A stretch of DNA of 64,000 bases. Source: Shewanella sp. MBTL60-007 (lineage in GTDB: Bacteria > Pseudomonadota > Gammaproteobacteria > Enterobacterales > Shewanellaceae). The notes beneath the pieces were generated by a model. The model saw only the letters and a program-made list of their open reading frames with translations. It did no database searches and was not told the origin of the DNA. Location of the stretch: assembly GCF_019654915.1 (NCBI RefSeq), contig NZ_BPET01000010.1, positions 1-64,000 of the forward strand, in the 5' to 3' direction. Within the stretch, counting starts at the first letter, position 1; each line of letters opens with the position of its first letter. Below are positions 7,115-16,369 of this stretch, piece by piece. A program made the translations under genes and the position numbers.

Positions 7115-8314
7115 GTGAACTCAAAAATACTTGGCTCTATTGCCATTGTTGCCGGCACGGCAATTGGTGGTGGCATGTTGGCATTACCACTGGCTACTGC
7201 TTCATTAGGTACCATCCCCGCACTGCTTTTACTTATCGCTATCTGGGGCGTATCTATTTATACCTCCCTATTAATGCTTGAAATTAACCTACGTGTCGGT
7301 GTGGGCTTAAACCTGCATAGCATCACGGGGAAAACTTTAGGTAAGCTAGGCCAGCTTATTCAAGGCGGCTCATTCTTAAGCTTGTTGTTCGCACTTACCA
7401 TGGTCTACCTAATGGGCGGTTCTTCACTGCTTGAGTCTAAGATGGAACTGGTTGGCATGAAGATGGATAACCAGTATGCCGTTTTACTATTCACGGCGAT
7501 TTTTGGTGGCTTTATTGCCGTCGGTGTCGGTTGGATCGATAAAGTCTCACGGGTGTTGTTCAGCACCATGATCGCACTGCTGGTTGTTGTTGTCGCTTAT
7601 TTAATGCCTGAGGTCGATATGGGCATGATGATGACAAATACCACAGAGGGCTTACTCGACGGGCGTGATCTAACAAATCTATGGTTGGCTGCAATTCCAA
7701 TCGTCTTCACCTCTTTCGGTTTTCATGTCTGTATCGCGACTATTGTGCGTTACTTAGACGGCGATGCTATGTCGCTGCGTAAGGTATTGATTATCGGCTC
7801 AACTATTCCGCTTGTGTGTTATATCCTCTGGTTAGTGGTGACCCTAGGCACCTTAGGCGGCAAAACCGTCCATGAGTTTGATGGTTCGCTGCCATTGCTT
7901 GTGACGGCACTACAAGGTGTTGCCGAGTCTTCAATCTTGAAGCATTTCATCGATCTATTTGCCAACCTAGCACTGGTAACTTCGTTCCTTGGCGTAACCA
8001 TGAGCCTGTTTGATTATGTTGCCGAGCTGACTCGCGCGAAAGAGAGCTGGAAAGGGCGTGCACAGACTTGGTTATTGACCTTCATTCCACCGCTACTTTG
8101 TGCGCTTTACTATCCAGATGGTTTCTTCAAAGTGTTAGGCTTTGCGGCGATCCCGCTGGTTGTGATGATTATCTTCCTACCGATTGCTATGGCATTGGGT
8201 CTGCGTAAACAAAACCTAGGTGGTTATCAGGTATCGGGTGGCAACGCGGCACTGGGCTTAGCTGCTATTGCAGGTTTAACCATTATTTTGGCTCAGCTTT
8301 GGGTTGCACTGTAA
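7115..8314 (+). CDS. Aromatic amino acid permease, TyrP/Mtr/TnaB family
   Basis: A 399-residue inner-membrane transporter with about eleven helices, of the hydroxy/aromatic amino acid permease family. The N-terminal signature GSIAIVAGTAIGGGMLALPLA (residues 7-27, quoted only to mark the unwound first helix) and the block VFTSFGFH followed by IPLVCYILW closely parallel TyrP. The length matches TyrP (403). GTG at 7115 is the chosen start, with AACAGGAC at 7101-7108. Tyrosine, tryptophan or both could be the substrate. An aromatic-rich leader ORF is upstream. Single gene with its own terminator. Confidence 0.88.
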   Translation: MNSKILGSIAIVAGTAIGGGMLALPLATASLGTIPALLLLIAIWGVSIYTSLLMLEINLRVGVGLNLHSITGKTLGKLGQLIQGGSFLSLLFALTMVYLMGGSSLLESKMELVGMKMDNQYAVLLFTAIFGGFIAVGVGWIDKVSRVLFSTMIALLVVVVAYLMPEVDMGMMMTNTTEGLLDGRDLTNLWLAAIPIVFTSFGFHVCIATIVRYLDGDAMSLRKVLIIGSTIPLVCYILWLVVTLGTLGGKTVHEFDGSLPLLVTALQGVAESSILKHFIDLFANLALVTSFLGVTMSLFDYVAELTRAKESWKGRAQTWLLTFIPPLLCALYYPDGFFKVLGFAAIPLVVMIIFLPIAMALGLRKQNLGGYQVSGGNAALGLAAIAGLTIILAQLWVAL

Positions 8315-8455
8315 GTTATTGGGCTGCAATAAACGATGGTATCAGGTGGTATAGGCCTTCTCTATGTCGACAGATGTAAGGCAATTTAGCTACTTGGTAA
8401 TAGCTTTGTAAGAGATTAATTCAGAAGCTGTTATCAATGCAGCCAATTATGATAA

Positions 8456-8496
8456 AGTCGAGCACGAATATGAAAATATTGGGCTCGGCTTTTTTG
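8456..8496 (+). terminator. Terminator of the aromatic permease gene
   Basis: Stem AGTCGAGC (8456-8463) / GCTCGGCT (8483-8490), one G-T pair, followed by TTTTTTGC. The rest of the 305-bp gap 8315-8619 shows nothing further that I can name. Confidence 0.65.
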
Positions 8497-8619
8497 CTTT
8501 TTACGGCCCAAGAATAGCGCAGACTTTGCTTGGTTTAGGCTAAGCCAAGCGCTATTAATTGAATATCGAGAGACAAGCAATCAACAAAAATTTTAATAAA
8601 TAAAAAATGGACTTATAAA

Positions 8620-10776
8620 ATGAAAAAATGGCTTTTGACAGCGGCTATCGCGACCTCATTTGGCGCAGTAGCTGACGAAGGTATGTGGCAGCCTTATCAG
8701 CTGCCAGCTATGGCTGATGAACTTAAGGCGAAAGGGTTAGAGATCGATGTTAACTCGATTTCAAAACTCACTGAATTTCCAATGAATGCCGTGATCAGCC
8801 TAGGTGGCTGTACTGCATCGTTCGTTTCTCCAAAAGGGCTGGTGGTGACTAACCATCACTGCGCTTACGGCTCAATCCAATACAACTCGACACCAGAGAA
8901 CAACCTGCTGCGTGACGGCTTCCTAGCTAAGACATTTGCAGATGAACTGCCAGCAACCCCAGGCTCGCGCGTATACGTGACAGAAAGCGTTGTCGATGTG
9001 ACTGACAAGGTCAAAGATGGTCTTGACGACAAAACCGGTAATGCGTTTTACAAAGGCGTAGAGCAAAAAGAGAAAGGCTTAGTGGCCGAGTGTGAGAAAG
9101 AGGACGGCTACCGTTGTAAGGTATATAGCTTCCACGGTGGTCTGGAATATTATCTCGTTAAGCAGCTAGAGATCCGCGATGTGCGCCTCGTATATAACCC
9201 AGCGGCAAGCGTGGGTAAGTACGGCGGCGATGTCGATAACTGGATGTGGCCACGCCACACAGGCGACTACTCATTCTACCGCGCCTATGTATCGAAAGAT
9301 GGCAAGCCAGCAGATTTTAGTAAAGATAACGTACCTTTTGAGCCGAAGAGTTTCTTGAAAGTATCCGCTAAAGGCGTCAGTGAAGGCGATTTCGTCATGG
9401 TGGCAGGCTACCCTGGCCGCACTAACCGTTACCGTACCGCTAACGAAGTGGAAAACCAGTTTGAGTGGGCGTATCCAGAAGGCAAGATTTTGCGTGAGCG
9501 CCTAATCGAGATCATTAAAGAAACTGCACCAGAGGGTAGCGATGAGCGCATCAAGTATGAAAGCTCAATTGCAGGTTTAGCTAACTACGCTAAAAACTTC
9601 ACCTCGATGATCGAGTTTTACGGTAAATCAACCATGCTTGATGATCGAAAGGCGCTAGAGCAAAAGCTGGCTAACTGGATTAACGCAGACAGCAAGCGTA
9701 AGCAGCAATACGGCAAAGTATTAGCCGAGCTTGATAAGTTAATTGCCAAGAGCCAGCAAGGTCAAGAGCGTGATCTGCTGCTAGGTTACATGGGTTACAG
9801 CACCATGATGAGTACGGCGAATCGTTTGTATCGTTTAGCTAATGAAAAAGCGCTGCCAGATATGGAACGTGAGCCTGGTTATCAAGACCGTGATATGACG
9901 CGCTTTACCTCAGGTATGGAGCGTATCGAGCGCCGTTATGCGGCTAGTGTGGATAAAGCCATGCTAGCGGATCTACTTATTCGTTATGCTGCTCTGCCAC
10001 AAGAGCAACGTCTACCCGCTTTTGATAAGGCCTTTGGCATCACCAACAACCTTGATGCGGCAAAACTCAACAAGACTCTTGATAAGATGTATGCCAATAC
10101 AAGCCTTTCAGACAAAGAAGTGCGCCTAGCGTGGATGGATAAGTCTGTTGCTGAGTTCAAGAAGTCAAAAGATCCCTTCATCCAGTACGCGGTAGCGACC
10201 TATGATGAAAACATGAAGCGTGAGAAAGAGAAGAAGCAGTTAGCGGGTGAGCTAATGAAGGTACGTCCTATGTATATGGATGCCATCATCGCCTATAACC
10301 GCGAGCTCGGTAAGCCTGTTTACGCCGATGCTAACTCAAGCCTACGTGTCACAGTGGGTCATGTGAAAGGTTACTCGCCAGAAGATGGCCTTTACGCTGA
10401 GCCATTTACTCGCCTTGAAGGTATTTTGGCAAAAGACACAGGTGTTGAGCCGTTTAATGCACCAGCTAAAGAGTTAGAGCTTATCGCGAACAAGCAGTAC
10501 GGTGATTACTACGTGAAGTCATTGGACTCAGTGCCAGTTAACTTCTTGTCGACTCTCGACACCACAGGTGGCAACTCAGGTTCACCTACGTTAAATGGCC
10601 GCGCCGAGCTTGTGGGTCTGCTATTTGATGGTGTTTACGAGAGCATTATCGGTGACTGGGGTTACGATCCACAGACTAACCGTTCTATCCAAGTGGATAG
10701 CCGTTATATGCTTTGGGTTATGAAGTACTTAGATAATGCCGATAACCTGCTAGAAGAGATGGAAATTGTTCATTAA
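8620..10776 (+). CDS. S46 family dipeptidyl peptidase (DPP7-type)
   Basis: A 718-residue secreted serine peptidase that removes dipeptides from peptide N-termini. Residues 1-18 form a signal peptide (MKKWLLTAAIATSFGAVA), so it acts in the periplasm. The chymotrypsin-like triad is visible: His80 in TNHHCAYG, the Asp of GGDVDNWMWPRHTGD (204-206) and Ser653 in TGGNSGSPT. The residue after the Asp in LLFDGVYES is Gly671. In this family Gly there goes with DPP7-like hydrophobic P1 preference and Arg with DPP11-like acidic preference, so DPP7 type is inferred. A helical lid domain occupies roughly 280-570. Length matches the family. Monocistronic. Confidence 0.93.
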   Translation: MKKWLLTAAIATSFGAVADEGMWQPYQLPAMADELKAKGLEIDVNSISKLTEFPMNAVISLGGCTASFVSPKGLVVTNHHCAYGSIQYNSTPENNLLRDGFLAKTFADELPATPGSRVYVTESVVDVTDKVKDGLDDKTGNAFYKGVEQKEKGLVAECEKEDGYRCKVYSFHGGLEYYLVKQLEIRDVRLVYNPAASVGKYGGDVDNWMWPRHTGDYSFYRAYVSKDGKPADFSKDNVPFEPKSFLKVSAKGVSEGDFVMVAGYPGRTNRYRTANEVENQFEWAYPEGKILRERLIEIIKETAPEGSDERIKYESSIAGLANYAKNFTSMIEFYGKSTMLDDRKALEQKLANWINADSKRKQQYGKVLAELDKLIAKSQQGQERDLLLGYMGYSTMMSTANRLYRLANEKALPDMEREPGYQDRDMTRFTSGMERIERRYAASVDKAMLADLLIRYAALPQEQRLPAFDKAFGITNNLDAAKLNKTLDKMYANTSLSDKEVRLAWMDKSVAEFKKSKDPFIQYAVATYDENMKREKEKKQLAGELMKVRPMYMDAIIAYNRELGKPVYADANSSLRVTVGHVKGYSPEDGLYAEPFTRLEGILAKDTGVEPFNAPAKELELIANKQYGDYYVKSLDSVPVNFLSTLDTTGGNSGSPTLNGRAELVGLLFDGVYESIIGDWGYDPQTNRSIQVDSRYMLWVMKYLDNADNLLEEMEIVH

Positions 10777-10811
10777 TCATATTGGCTATGATTAGGTAGC
10801 CTTTTGGATGC

Positions 10812-10845
10812 AAAAGCCGAAACATGAAAGTGTTTCGGCTTTTTT
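10812..10845 (+). terminator. Terminator of the S46 peptidase gene
   Basis: Thirteen-bp stem with AAAAGCCGAAACA (10812-10824) / TGTTTCGGCTTTT (10831-10843), 6-nt loop, T run following. Classic intrinsic terminator. Confidence 0.9.
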
Positions 10846-10962
10846 GATCTTTGGTGGATTATGTTGTGGCTTCGCCATATAGCTAATGCATCAGGCGTAG
10901 CCTGATATGTGGCAAGGCCACGACTTTTATCAAGCGCAGCTGAGTAAGAATAAGCTTAATGG

Positions 10963-11697
10963 TTAACTCGAACTTTCAGCTGAGCCAACAGAATCCAGCA
11001 AATCCGTTAGCTCATCGGAAGATAAAGGGCGCATCGACCCTTCAGGTAAATCCCCAAGATGCAAACTTTGAATCGATACTCGTTTAAGGTCGATAACTTT
11101 AAACCCCAATGCCTGAGACATACGGCGTATTTGGCGATTCAGCCCCTGAGTTAAAGTGATCTGATACTTATCAGCAGCTAAACGCTGCATGATACAAGGC
11201 AAGGTGGTGACATCTTTATAACTCACTCCTGCAGCCATGCTGGTAAGAAAGACATCATCGAAATCGCGGTCGAGCTGCACATGGTAGGTCTTAGCGTGGC
11301 CAAAGTCGGGGTGCATCAGCTTGTGGGTCAGCTCGCCATCGTTGGTTAAGATCAGTAAGCCACGGCTGTCTTTATCGAGGCGGCCGATGGGGTAGAGTCG
11401 TGGTGACTCAGGCAACAGGTGTATTAAGCTGTTGGGAAGATGGTCGAGCAGTCGGCTGTCGGTGCCAACGGCTTTATTAAATAACCAATAGGCTTTGGCT
11501 TCGACGGGGCGAACGGCTTTATCGTTAACATAGATCTGCTCAATGCAGCGCTTTCCTTCAGGCGTGTCGATAAGGGTTACACTGTCAACATGATTGGCTA
11601 AGCGATCATCGATACGAACTTGGCCATCCCTTATTAAACGGGTCGCGGCGCGGCGGGAACAGCAGCCGGTTAAGGCAAGGTATTTTGCGAGTCTCAT
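10963..11697 (-). CDS. rluF: 23S rRNA pseudouridine synthase, RluF-like
   Basis: A 244-residue RsuA/RluB-E-F family enzyme that isomerises uridine to pseudouridine in 23S rRNA (U2604 for RluF). An N-terminal S4 RNA-binding domain (residues 1-60, MRLAKYLALTGCCSRRAATR) precedes the catalytic domain. The catalytic Asp108 lies in YPIGRLDKDSRGLLILTNDG, and the basic motif GLNRQIRRM near 192 is characteristic. The separate cap-like S4 arrangement and lack of a long tail favour RluF over RluB. The upstream membrane protein gene is 12 bp away on the same strand, so the two are probably cotranscribed. Confidence 0.85.
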   Translation of the reverse strand: MRLAKYLALTGCCSRRAATRLIRDGQVRIDDRLANHVDSVTLIDTPEGKRCIEQIYVNDKAVRPVEAKAYWLFNKAVGTDSRLLDHLPNSLIHLLPESPRLYPIGRLDKDSRGLLILTNDGELTHKLMHPDFGHAKTYHVQLDRDFDDVFLTSMAAGVSYKDVTTLPCIMQRLAADKYQITLTQGLNRQIRRMSQALGFKVIDLKRVSIQSLHLGDLPEGSMRPLSSDELTDLLDSVGSAESSS

Positions 11698-11708
11698 GGG
11701 GTCTATTA

Positions 11709-12422
11709 CTAATCACCTGCTAAGTAGCTTTGTGACAGAGCTAGATAGCTTTTAATGGCTATGTTACGGATATTCCATGCAAACGAAAGACACCACAGCA
11801 TAATGATATTAGTCAGCAGCCACATGGTGATCGCGACCCAGCAATAGGGCTGTTTATAACTGTGATTCTCACAGGGGGGGAAATCCAAGATTCGCCAGTT
11901 TAACTGAAATATCAGTACCGATGCTGCAATAAAACCTAAAATACTGAAAAAGAACACTGGCCAGCTACATATCGAGTGATGGTTGAACTTGTCGCTGATA
12001 CAAAGGAAAAACATCACCACAGTGCCGATTAGGTAGCAGGTGGAGACGAACCTATGTAGCTCAATATAGTTAATCGGAAACATGCCCATTAAGATCACCG
12101 CCAGACCGACCCATGCGCCAGTAACGGATAGGTAATGGCTAAAGTTACCAAGCTTTAACAGGTAGAGACCGAGCATGGATAGCATGATGCACAGCCCCGC
12201 TACCATTAAAGAGATGTTATAGACAAAGGCGAGGGGCGTGTAGGTATAGTCCCCGAGTTGATCCGGGCGGGTGTTGAGTACTTTGAGGCCTGAGTGTTGA
12301 TATTCAAACCAGACGGAGGAGAAAACACCGGCTGCGGCGATGAGCGCACCAATGAAAATACTGAGCACCACAAGACGGTGAAGATCGTATTGCATTGACT
12401 GGCGCTGTATGTTGTCGTCCAT
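11709..12422 (-). CDS. Multi-spanning membrane protein, possibly DUF998
   Basis: A 237-residue protein with about six hydrophobic helices (near 17-37, 65-88, 94-114, 123-143, 151-171 and 196-220) and a loop containing CENHSYKQPYC. The layout resembles DUF998-type integral membrane proteins, but I cannot confirm the family by eye. It ends 12 bp before rluF and starts after the metT terminator. Function unknown. Confidence 0.6.
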   Translation of the reverse strand: MDDNIQRQSMQYDLHRLVVLSIFIGALIAAAGVFSSVWFEYQHSGLKVLNTRPDQLGDYTYTPLAFVYNISLMVAGLCIMLSMLGLYLLKLGNFSHYLSVTGAWVGLAVILMGMFPINYIELHRFVSTCYLIGTVVMFFLCISDKFNHHSICSWPVFFFSILGFIAASVLIFQLNWRILDFPPCENHSYKQPYCWVAITMWLLTNIIMLWCLSFAWNIRNIAIKSYLALSQSYLAGD

Positions 12423-12460
12423 ATTGATCCATGTTGGGTGTTTTTGTTAGCGTGAGCCAC

Positions 12461-12489
12461 AAAAAAAGGAGTACATATCCATGTACTCC
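12461..12489 (-). terminator. Terminator of the metT-like gene
   Basis: Minus-strand stem GGAGTACAT / ATGTACTCC (12481-12489 and 12468-12476) with a 4-nt loop and a run of seven T on the transcript side (12461-12467). It separates the transporter from the membrane protein/rluF pair. Confidence 0.9.
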
Positions 12490-12538
12490 TCTATCGATTC
12501 GAATATGTTCTTGTAAAACTACCCTATAAGTTGCCTGA

Positions 12539-13882
12539 TTATTTGCGTTTACGCAAGCTAACTATCGCGACTGCCACTACGGCTAAGATCATGCAGTACC
12601 AAGCGTGAGTCACAACATCGAGTGGTGACAGGCTAAATGTAGAGGCAACCAAGAGTGCCTGTGCGCCGTAAGGGATAAGACCCTGAACAATACAGGAGAA
12701 GATATCTAGTACGCTTGCTGCACGCTTTGGTGTTACACCGTGCTTCTGGGCGAGCTCTTTGGCAATATCACCGGTTACGACAATCGATACAGTGTTGTTA
12801 GCGACACATGTGTTGGTTGCTGCCACAATCGCCGCCATACCTAGCTCTGATGCGCGGCACGACGCTTCACCTTTCGCCTTTGAGAAACGGGCGATTAGTT
12901 TTTCAATCTGCTGGTTTACAAACGCTAGGCCACCTTGCTGCTGCATCAGCGCCGCTAGACCACCGACTAACATCGACAGGATAAAGATCTCCTGCATGCT
13001 CCCAAAACCTGCGTAGATATCTTGGCCAAACTGAATGACGCCATAATCCATGGTGGCGATGCCTGTAATACCAGCCAGTAAAATACCTATGGTCAATACG
13101 ATAAATACGTTAAGACCTGCGACCGCTAAAAATAGAATCGTTAGGTAAGGAATGACCTTAATGATGTCAACATCTTGTGGGGCAACATCAGCCTGTCCCT
13201 GACCTGCTAGGGTAAATAGCACCAAGGTGATGATAGAGGCTGGAATCGCGAAAATCAGGTTTTCTTTAAACTTGTCTTTCATATGACAGCCCTGAGTACG
13301 GGTCGCCGCAATCGTGGTGTCAGAGATGATAGATAGGTTGTCACCAAATAGCGCGCCAGAGATCACCGCGCCCGCCATAATCGCTAGATCGATTTGTGCT
13401 TCATTGGCAACGCCTAGTGCAATGGGGGCTACCGCAGCGATGGTGCCCATAGAGGTACCCATGGCCGTTGCGATAAAGGCAGCTATTACAAAAAAGCCTG
13501 GTAACAGTAGGTTTGAAGGCACTAAAGATAGACCCAGTGCGACAGTCGCATCGACACCGCCAGTCGCTTTAGCTACTGCAGCAAAAGCGCCTGCCAACAA
13601 ATAGATCATACACATGGCGATGATATTTGAGTGGCCAATACCGCCTAAAAAGGTTTCGATTGACTGGTTAAGCTTCTGCTTTGAGATCAGAATGGCGAAA
13701 ATAATGGCAGGTAGAATCGCCACTACGCTCGGCAGTTGATAGAAGGCAAAGTCTACGCCTTGGCTTTGAAAGTAAACGCCTGCACCGATAAAAAGTGCTA
13801 GGAACAGAAATAGTGGCGTTAGGGCTAAAAACGATGGTGCAGAGCTTGCTGCAGCATTTTGGGCATTATTGGAAGTCGTCAA
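12539..13882 (-). CDS. metT: NhaC-superfamily transporter, probable methionine transporter MetT
   Basis: An inner-membrane antiporter/symporter of the NhaC superfamily, 447 residues from the chosen start, about eleven helices, with conserved stretches GTSMGTIAAVAPIALGVA and SGALFGDNLSIISDTTIAA. I chose TTG at 13882 because GATAAGAGAG lies 6-8 bases before it; an ATG at 13948 would add 22 residues that look unlike the family. The promoter overlaps a four-box MetJ operator (14017-14048), which points to methionine uptake (MetT of comparative-genomics studies) rather than sodium/proton exchange. Substrate is therefore inferred from regulation. It ends with a strong terminator. Confidence 0.82.
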   Translation of the reverse strand: MTTSNNAQNAAASSAPSFLALTPLFLFLALFIGAGVYFQSQGVDFAFYQLPSVVAILPAIIFAILISKQKLNQSIETFLGGIGHSNIIAMCMIYLLAGAFAAVAKATGGVDATVALGLSLVPSNLLLPGFFVIAAFIATAMGTSMGTIAAVAPIALGVANEAQIDLAIMAGAVISGALFGDNLSIISDTTIAATRTQGCHMKDKFKENLIFAIPASIITLVLFTLAGQGQADVAPQDVDIIKVIPYLTILFLAVAGLNVFIVLTIGILLAGITGIATMDYGVIQFGQDIYAGFGSMQEIFILSMLVGGLAALMQQQGGLAFVNQQIEKLIARFSKAKGEASCRASELGMAAIVAATNTCVANNTVSIVVTGDIAKELAQKHGVTPKRAASVLDIFSCIVQGLIPYGAQALLVASTFSLSPLDVVTHAWYCMILAVVAVAIVSLRKRK

Positions 13883-13898
13883 TGTTATCTCTCTTATC

Positions 13899-13928
13899 TT
13901 AAACCTGTCTTCGAACCATTGTTCCCAT
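13899..13928 (-). CDS. Possible 9-residue upstream ORF in the metT leader
   Basis: In the metT leader a very good ribosome binding site (TAGGAGGG, rc of 13931-13938) precedes ATG at 13928, opening a frame MGTMVRRQV that stops at 13899, 16 bases before the TTG start. The first two Met codons would make it a plausible methionine-sensing leader, but two Met codons in nine is weak evidence. Confidence 0.3.
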   Translation of the reverse strand: MGTMVRRQV

Positions 13929-14000
13929 TGCCCTCCTAGCTGGAACAAACTACTTATTAGCCTAGGCTAATTTATAGAATGGTACATCTCAATGGATGAG

Positions 14001-14029
14001 AGGATATGAGATCGAAAGACGTCTGTCAA
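14001..14029 (-). promoter_or_regulatory. Sigma-70 promoter of metT
   Basis: On the minus strand TTGACA (14029-14024) and TATCCT (14006-14001) are separated by 17 bp, so transcription should start near 13994, leaving a leader of about 110 nt. The -35 hexamer lies within the MetJ operator. The remainder of the 13949-14392 gap shows no gene. Confidence 0.75.
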
Positions 14030-14048
14030 TTTAGACGTCTAGATGTTT
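14017..14048. promoter_or_regulatory. MetJ operator, four tandem met boxes
   Basis: Consecutive 8-mers AGACGTCT, GTCAATTT, AGACGTCT, AGATGTTT. The first and third are perfect copies of the MetJ consensus AGACGTCT, and the fourth matches 6 of 8. The tandem 8-bp register is that of MetJ arrays, and it covers the metT -35 hexamer, so repression by MetJ-SAM is expected. Confidence 0.88.
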
Positions 14049-14392
14049 TTACTGCTAATAGTGACTTTGGCGAAAGTTGTGAACTCGGTTGGGTTAGTTA
14101 TCACTATTTAAGTCAATTCTTAATTAATGGCTTAAGTTGCCAATTTTGGTAGGGAAACACAACCTTTTCACTTTAACGAACATAGGCAGTGGTTATAAAT
14201 TGAAGTGATCGCTGGGCTATAGTGATTAAATTTAACGATAATTCATTTAGGCTTTAGCTTTCAATGTTAAGCTCCTACAGATAATCGGCGCCGCGAGTGC
14301 GCGAGTGTACTTAATCAGCTTACACTGAATGAGAGTAGGCTTTTTCAGAGCGCTAAGTCAGAAGTTCAAACTAGAAATAAAAGAGATTAATC

Positions 14393-14917
14393 ATGCAGTT
14401 GATGGATATTGATAAGCAGACATACCGTAAAAATACTAACTTAGTAATTATGGGCTTTGTGGCGAGTCTGGCGATATTGGCGCTAGTATACGGCAGTGTG
14501 CTGATCCACTTTTTTGGCGCCACAGAGACGGTGAGCGGTGAGTCTACCGGTAACTTCCACCTGAATCTGATTGGCGTCATCCTCGCGATGTTCACCTGTG
14601 GAGGTGTACTCAATAGCCAAAAGCAGAAGCCCTTTATGCGAGAGGTGTATTACGTTTGGCGCTTAAAGCAGCTACATAATCAGATCTATCGCAAGTTAGC
14701 TAAGATCAAACAGGCTGCCGACAATGAAGAGGTGAACGCCTTTATCATCTTGAGCTTCTATTTTGCCAGTCTAAAGCAGGTCTACAGCCTTGATGACAAC
14801 ACGCTCACCATATCTACGGTGGAAAAGGATCTCGCGCAGTTAAATGACAAGATCGCGGCGTTGGGATTAACCATCACACCAGAGCAGTTTGAACCACGGA
14901 TGTTAGAGCAGATCTAA
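14393..14917 (+). CDS. DUF3087 family membrane protein
   Basis: A 174-residue protein with two N-terminal transmembrane segments (about 19-40 and 54-72) and a charged, helical cytoplasmic tail (80-174), matching my recollection of the DUF3087 family. AAAAGAGAT precedes the ATG at 14393; an internal ATG at 14402 is also possible. It sits between the two MetJ-controlled genes but has no met box of its own. Function unknown. Confidence 0.7.
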   Translation: MQLMDIDKQTYRKNTNLVIMGFVASLAILALVYGSVLIHFFGATETVSGESTGNFHLNLIGVILAMFTCGGVLNSQKQKPFMREVYYVWRLKQLHNQIYRKLAKIKQAADNEEVNAFIILSFYFASLKQVYSLDDNTLTISTVEKDLAQLNDKIAALGLTITPEQFEPRMLEQI

Positions 14918-14967
14918 ACTCAATTAACGCCTTATTCGGCCATCGAGGGAGACAGTAACTTTTGCTT

Positions 14968-14983
14968 AGACTTCTAGATGGCT
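14968..14983 (+). promoter_or_regulatory. MetJ operator of the sulfhydrylase gene
   Basis: Two adjacent met boxes: AGACTTCT (14968-14975, 7 of 8 to consensus) and AGATGGCT (14976-14983, 6 of 8), 46 bp before the start codon. An ATG inside the operator (14978) is in frame but should not be the start. Confidence 0.7.
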
Positions 14984-15028
14984 AACTGTTATGTTGCTAT
15001 TTCAATCAATGAAATAGGATATGACGCG

Positions 15029-16309
15029 ATGAAACTCGAATCTTTAGCGCTGCACCACGGATATGAATCGGAATCGACTACTAAGGCTGCAGCCGTTCCT
15101 ATTTATCAGACCACTTCATATACCTTTGATGATACTCAGCACGGTGCCGATCTATTCGATCTGAAAGTGCCGGGTAATATCTACACCCGTATCATGAATC
15201 CCACCACAGATGTACTGGAGCAGCGTCTTGCGGCGATAGAGGGAGGCATCGGAGCCTTGGCGCTGGCTTCTGGTATGGCAGCAATCACCTATGCGATTCA
15301 GGCTCTGACTCAAGTCGGTGACAATATTGTTAGCACCAGTCAGCTCTATGGTGGCACCTATAATCTATTTGCCCATACCTTACCGCGCCAAGGCGTTGAA
15401 GTACGTATGGCGGCATTCGATGATTTCGAGCAGCTAGAAGCCTTGATTGACGATAACACTAAGGCGCTGTTTTGTGAGTCTATCGGTAACCCAGCGGGCA
15501 ATATCGTCGATTTGCAGCGCCTAGCAGAAATCGCCCATAAACATGGCGTGCCGTTAATTGTCGATAATACGGTGGCCACGCCAGTTTTGTGTAAGCCATT
15601 TGAACATGGCGCCGATATCGTTATTCATTCGTTAACTAAATATATCGGTGGCCATGGCACGACTATTGGCGGCGTGATTATTGATAGTGGTAAGTTCGAC
15701 TGGGCGGCGCAGCCAAAACGCTTTGCACTGCTCAATGAGCCGGATCCTTCTTATCATGGCGTGGTTTATACCCAGGCCTTTGGGCCTGCGGCTTTTATTG
15801 GCCGCTGCCGCGTGGTGCCGCTACGTAATACCGGTGCTGCGTTGTCGCCCCAGAGTGCGTTCTTACTGCTACAGGGGTTAGAGACACTGGCACTGCGGAT
15901 GGAGCGCCATTGTGACAACGCCTTAGCGCTTGCTCAGTACCTTGAGTCACACCCTAAGGTGAGTTGGGTTAACTATGGTGCATTGGAAAACAGTCCTTTC
16001 CAAGATAACTGCCATAAAATTACTGGCGGCAAGGCATCGGGGATCATCAGCTTCGGCATAAAATCCGATGATGGCAAGGTAGCTGGTGGCCGCTTTATCG
16101 ATGCCCTGCAGATGATACTGCGTCTGGTTAATATCGGTGATGCCAAGTCGCTGGCCTGTCACCCTGCATCGACTACCCATAGGCAGTTGGATGCCAAAGA
16201 GCTGGCCAAAGCTGGAGTGAGCGAAGACTTAGTGCGAATTTCGGTGGGGATAGAGCATATCGATGACATCATTGCCGATGTGGCGCAGGCGCTGGAGAAA
16301 GCGGTTTAA
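15029..16309 (+). CDS. metY: O-acetylhomoserine sulfhydrylase (MetY-type)
   Basis: A 426-residue PLP enzyme of the Cys/Met metabolism family that makes homocysteine from O-acetylhomoserine and sulfide. Typical features are YTRIMNPTTDVLEQRLAAIEGG (residues 52-73) and the PLP lysine in HSLTKYIGGHGTTIGG. The C-terminus has the HPASTTHRQL motif. The length and the insert after the PLP lysine distinguish MetY from shorter MetB/MetC. I chose the ATG at 15029, with ATAGGAT at 15017-15023, because upstream in-frame ATGs fall in or near the MetJ operator. Regulation by MetJ matches its role in methionine synthesis. Confidence 0.93.
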   Translation: MKLESLALHHGYESESTTKAAAVPIYQTTSYTFDDTQHGADLFDLKVPGNIYTRIMNPTTDVLEQRLAAIEGGIGALALASGMAAITYAIQALTQVGDNIVSTSQLYGGTYNLFAHTLPRQGVEVRMAAFDDFEQLEALIDDNTKALFCESIGNPAGNIVDLQRLAEIAHKHGVPLIVDNTVATPVLCKPFEHGADIVIHSLTKYIGGHGTTIGGVIIDSGKFDWAAQPKRFALLNEPDPSYHGVVYTQAFGPAAFIGRCRVVPLRNTGAALSPQSAFLLLQGLETLALRMERHCDNALALAQYLESHPKVSWVNYGALENSPFQDNCHKITGGKASGIISFGIKSDDGKVAGGRFIDALQMILRLVNIGDAKSLACHPASTTHRQLDAKELAKAGVSEDLVRISVGIEHIDDIIADVAQALEKAV

Positions 16310-16328
16310 GCCTCGCGAAGTTTATACG

Positions 16329-16362
16329 ATGCAGCCAAACCGAGAACTTGGTTTGGCTGCAT
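16329..16362 (+). terminator. Hairpin after metY
   Basis: Perfect 13-bp stem ATGCAGCCAAACC (16329-16341) / GGTTTGGCTGCAT (16350-16362) with 8-nt loop, 20 bp after the stop. The T tract is weak, so it may stop transcription inefficiently or just stabilise the 3' end. Confidence 0.6.
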
Positions 16363-16369
16363 TGGCTCC

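Noticed and set aside
14978..15029. Upstream start for the sulfhydrylase
   Set aside because: The ATG lies inside the MetJ operator and the added residues are unlike the family.
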